From: a virus
Virus record (IMG/VR): IMGVR_UViG_3300012683_000014
Location: 1-38,372 of that record
Reading direction: 5' to 3' (one strand)
DNA: 38,372 bases
Positions 37,769 to 38,372 of this stretch are shown piece after piece. The position numbers were made by a program, and so were the translations under genes. The notes beneath the pieces are model-generated. The model did no database searches and had not been told where the DNA came from. It saw nothing but the letters and a program-made list of their open reading frames with translations. The first letter of the stretch is position 1, and the number at the start of each line of letters is the position of its first letter.

Positions 37769-38372
37769 ATGCTAGACAACTGGTATCCGCTGTTGATAAA
37801 TACCGGCCCGTTGCCGGATGAGGATATCAATGTCGCAGGGAATATTGTGTTGGACTGGGCTCGGAACAGGATTTACTCCTACGGCCGAGTCGCGCCGTTT
37901 GGGAGTGTGAATTATAAATTCTGGGAACACAACGCCTCAGACGGGACGTTTGTCAGCGCGCATACTTTTCCATCGGTCTGTGTAGTAAGCAGCAATGCTT
38001 TTCCGTCGGATGGTGATAATGCTGCGAGGCTTGGGACTGACGGGTTTATTTACATGGTCACCTCGCATGGGAATAACAACGCGGACAAGCTGGCGAATTG
38101 TCGCCTGTCCAAGATAAGTCCCGTGACGTGGCAGGAGGTCGCAGCTGTAGTTCCCTGGGCGGTGGCTCACAACGGAACTTACGGGATTGTCGGGGTCGGA
38201 AGCTGGGCACTGGCTAGTTTCAAGCTGGCGGGGGTTGAGTATATAGGATTGTTGCTGAATGGCCAGCAACCTGCAGCGATGGAGATTTTCAATTCAGCGC
38301 TTAGCTCGCTTTGCCATTATGACTTCACCGTTCCAGCAGGAACAGACGATGTCTTTGTACTAGTGGGCGAGC
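37769..38372 (+). CDS. Fibre-cluster protein, 3' end outside window
   Basis: ATG 37769 (AAGGA upstream), frame open through the last base: at least 201 residues. Begins MLDNWYPLLINTGPLPDEDI; WARNRIYSYGRVAPFG, FIYMVTSHGNNNADKL and SKISPVTWQEVAAVV look like blades of a beta-propeller. Follows the head-binding gene by 12 bases; likely part of the same fibre or spike. Truncated by the window. Confidence 0.6.
   Translation, partial: MLDNWYPLLINTGPLPDEDINVAGNIVLDWARNRIYSYGRVAPFGSVNYKFWEHNASDGTFVSAHTFPSVCVVSSNAFPSDGDNAARLGTDGFIYMVTSHGNNNADKLANCRLSKISPVTWQEVAAVVPWAVAHNGTYGIVGVGSWALASFKLAGVEYIGLLLNGQQPAAMEIFNSALSSLCHYDFTVPAGTDDVFVLVGE

Noticed and set aside
1-38372. tRNA or rRNA genes
   Set aside because: I saw no clover-leaf pattern with TTCGAAT-type arms outside genes; no ncRNA can be supported by eye.

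Overview
The window looks like about 38 kb of a double-stranded DNA tailed-phage genome, incomplete at both ends. The evidence is dense packing with 1-8 base gene overlaps (mostly ATGA or GTGA), long same-strand operons of small genes, a replication and recombination gene set, internal-virion or DNA-ejection proteins, and a run of tail-fibre or receptor-binding genes. The large terminase, portal, major capsid and lysis genes are not visible and presumably lie outside. High G+C, an alphaproteobacterial-looking ECF sigma domain and the style of the small proteins suggest an alphaproteobacterial host. The ejection-type proteins hint at a short-tailed virion. Both points are inferences.

Layout. 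Bases 1-4317 (rightward) hold four virion genes, the first cut by the window edge. Bases 4320-28030 (leftward) hold about 49 genes read toward the left. They fall into three transcription blocks: 28.0-19.3 kb, 19.1-4.8 kb, and the single gene at 4.6 kb. The first block carries many small unknown genes, a HIRAN-like protein, a UvrD-like helicase and a SLOG-family protein. The second carries a Cas4/RecB-like nuclease, a Sak4-like ATPase, an SSB-like protein, a ParB-DNA methyltransferase fusion, an HNH homing endonuclease, a DNA polymerase split over two genes, a DUF3310 protein, ThyX, a primase/helicase-type ATPase and an unusual sigma factor. A 28.03-28.72 kb divergent control region holds a good leftward and a good rightward sigma70-type promoter and repeat-flanked AT-rich DNA. 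Bases 28.7-38.4 kb (rightward) carry two monocistronic gene cassettes, a control region with a 15-base periodic array, a putative small terminase, a PD-(D/E)XK nuclease, and the fibre genes, the last cut by the window end.

Most unusual points. (1) The sigma factor at 4817-6028 is a fusion: a zinc knuckle, then about ten repeats with an exact 17-residue period built on W-x-D-P, of the kind found beside homing endonucleases, then ECF sigma regions 2 and 4. (2) A 33-base element, 25 positions identical in all copies, occurs three times in the window, in one orientation, each time in the non-coding DNA upstream of a leftward gene block. It is a candidate phage-specific promoter or operator and a natural candidate target for the sigma fusion. 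(3) The family A DNA polymerase is split inside its 3'-5' exonuclease domain. A uracil-DNA-glycosylase/exo I-exo II protein and an exo III/polymerase protein are encoded 1 kb apart, with three other genes in between. (4) Two leftward promoters have perfect palindromes overlapping their -10 regions. (5) Several tiny genes (24-37 codons, three of them membrane proteins) sit in the operons with overlapping start and stop codons.
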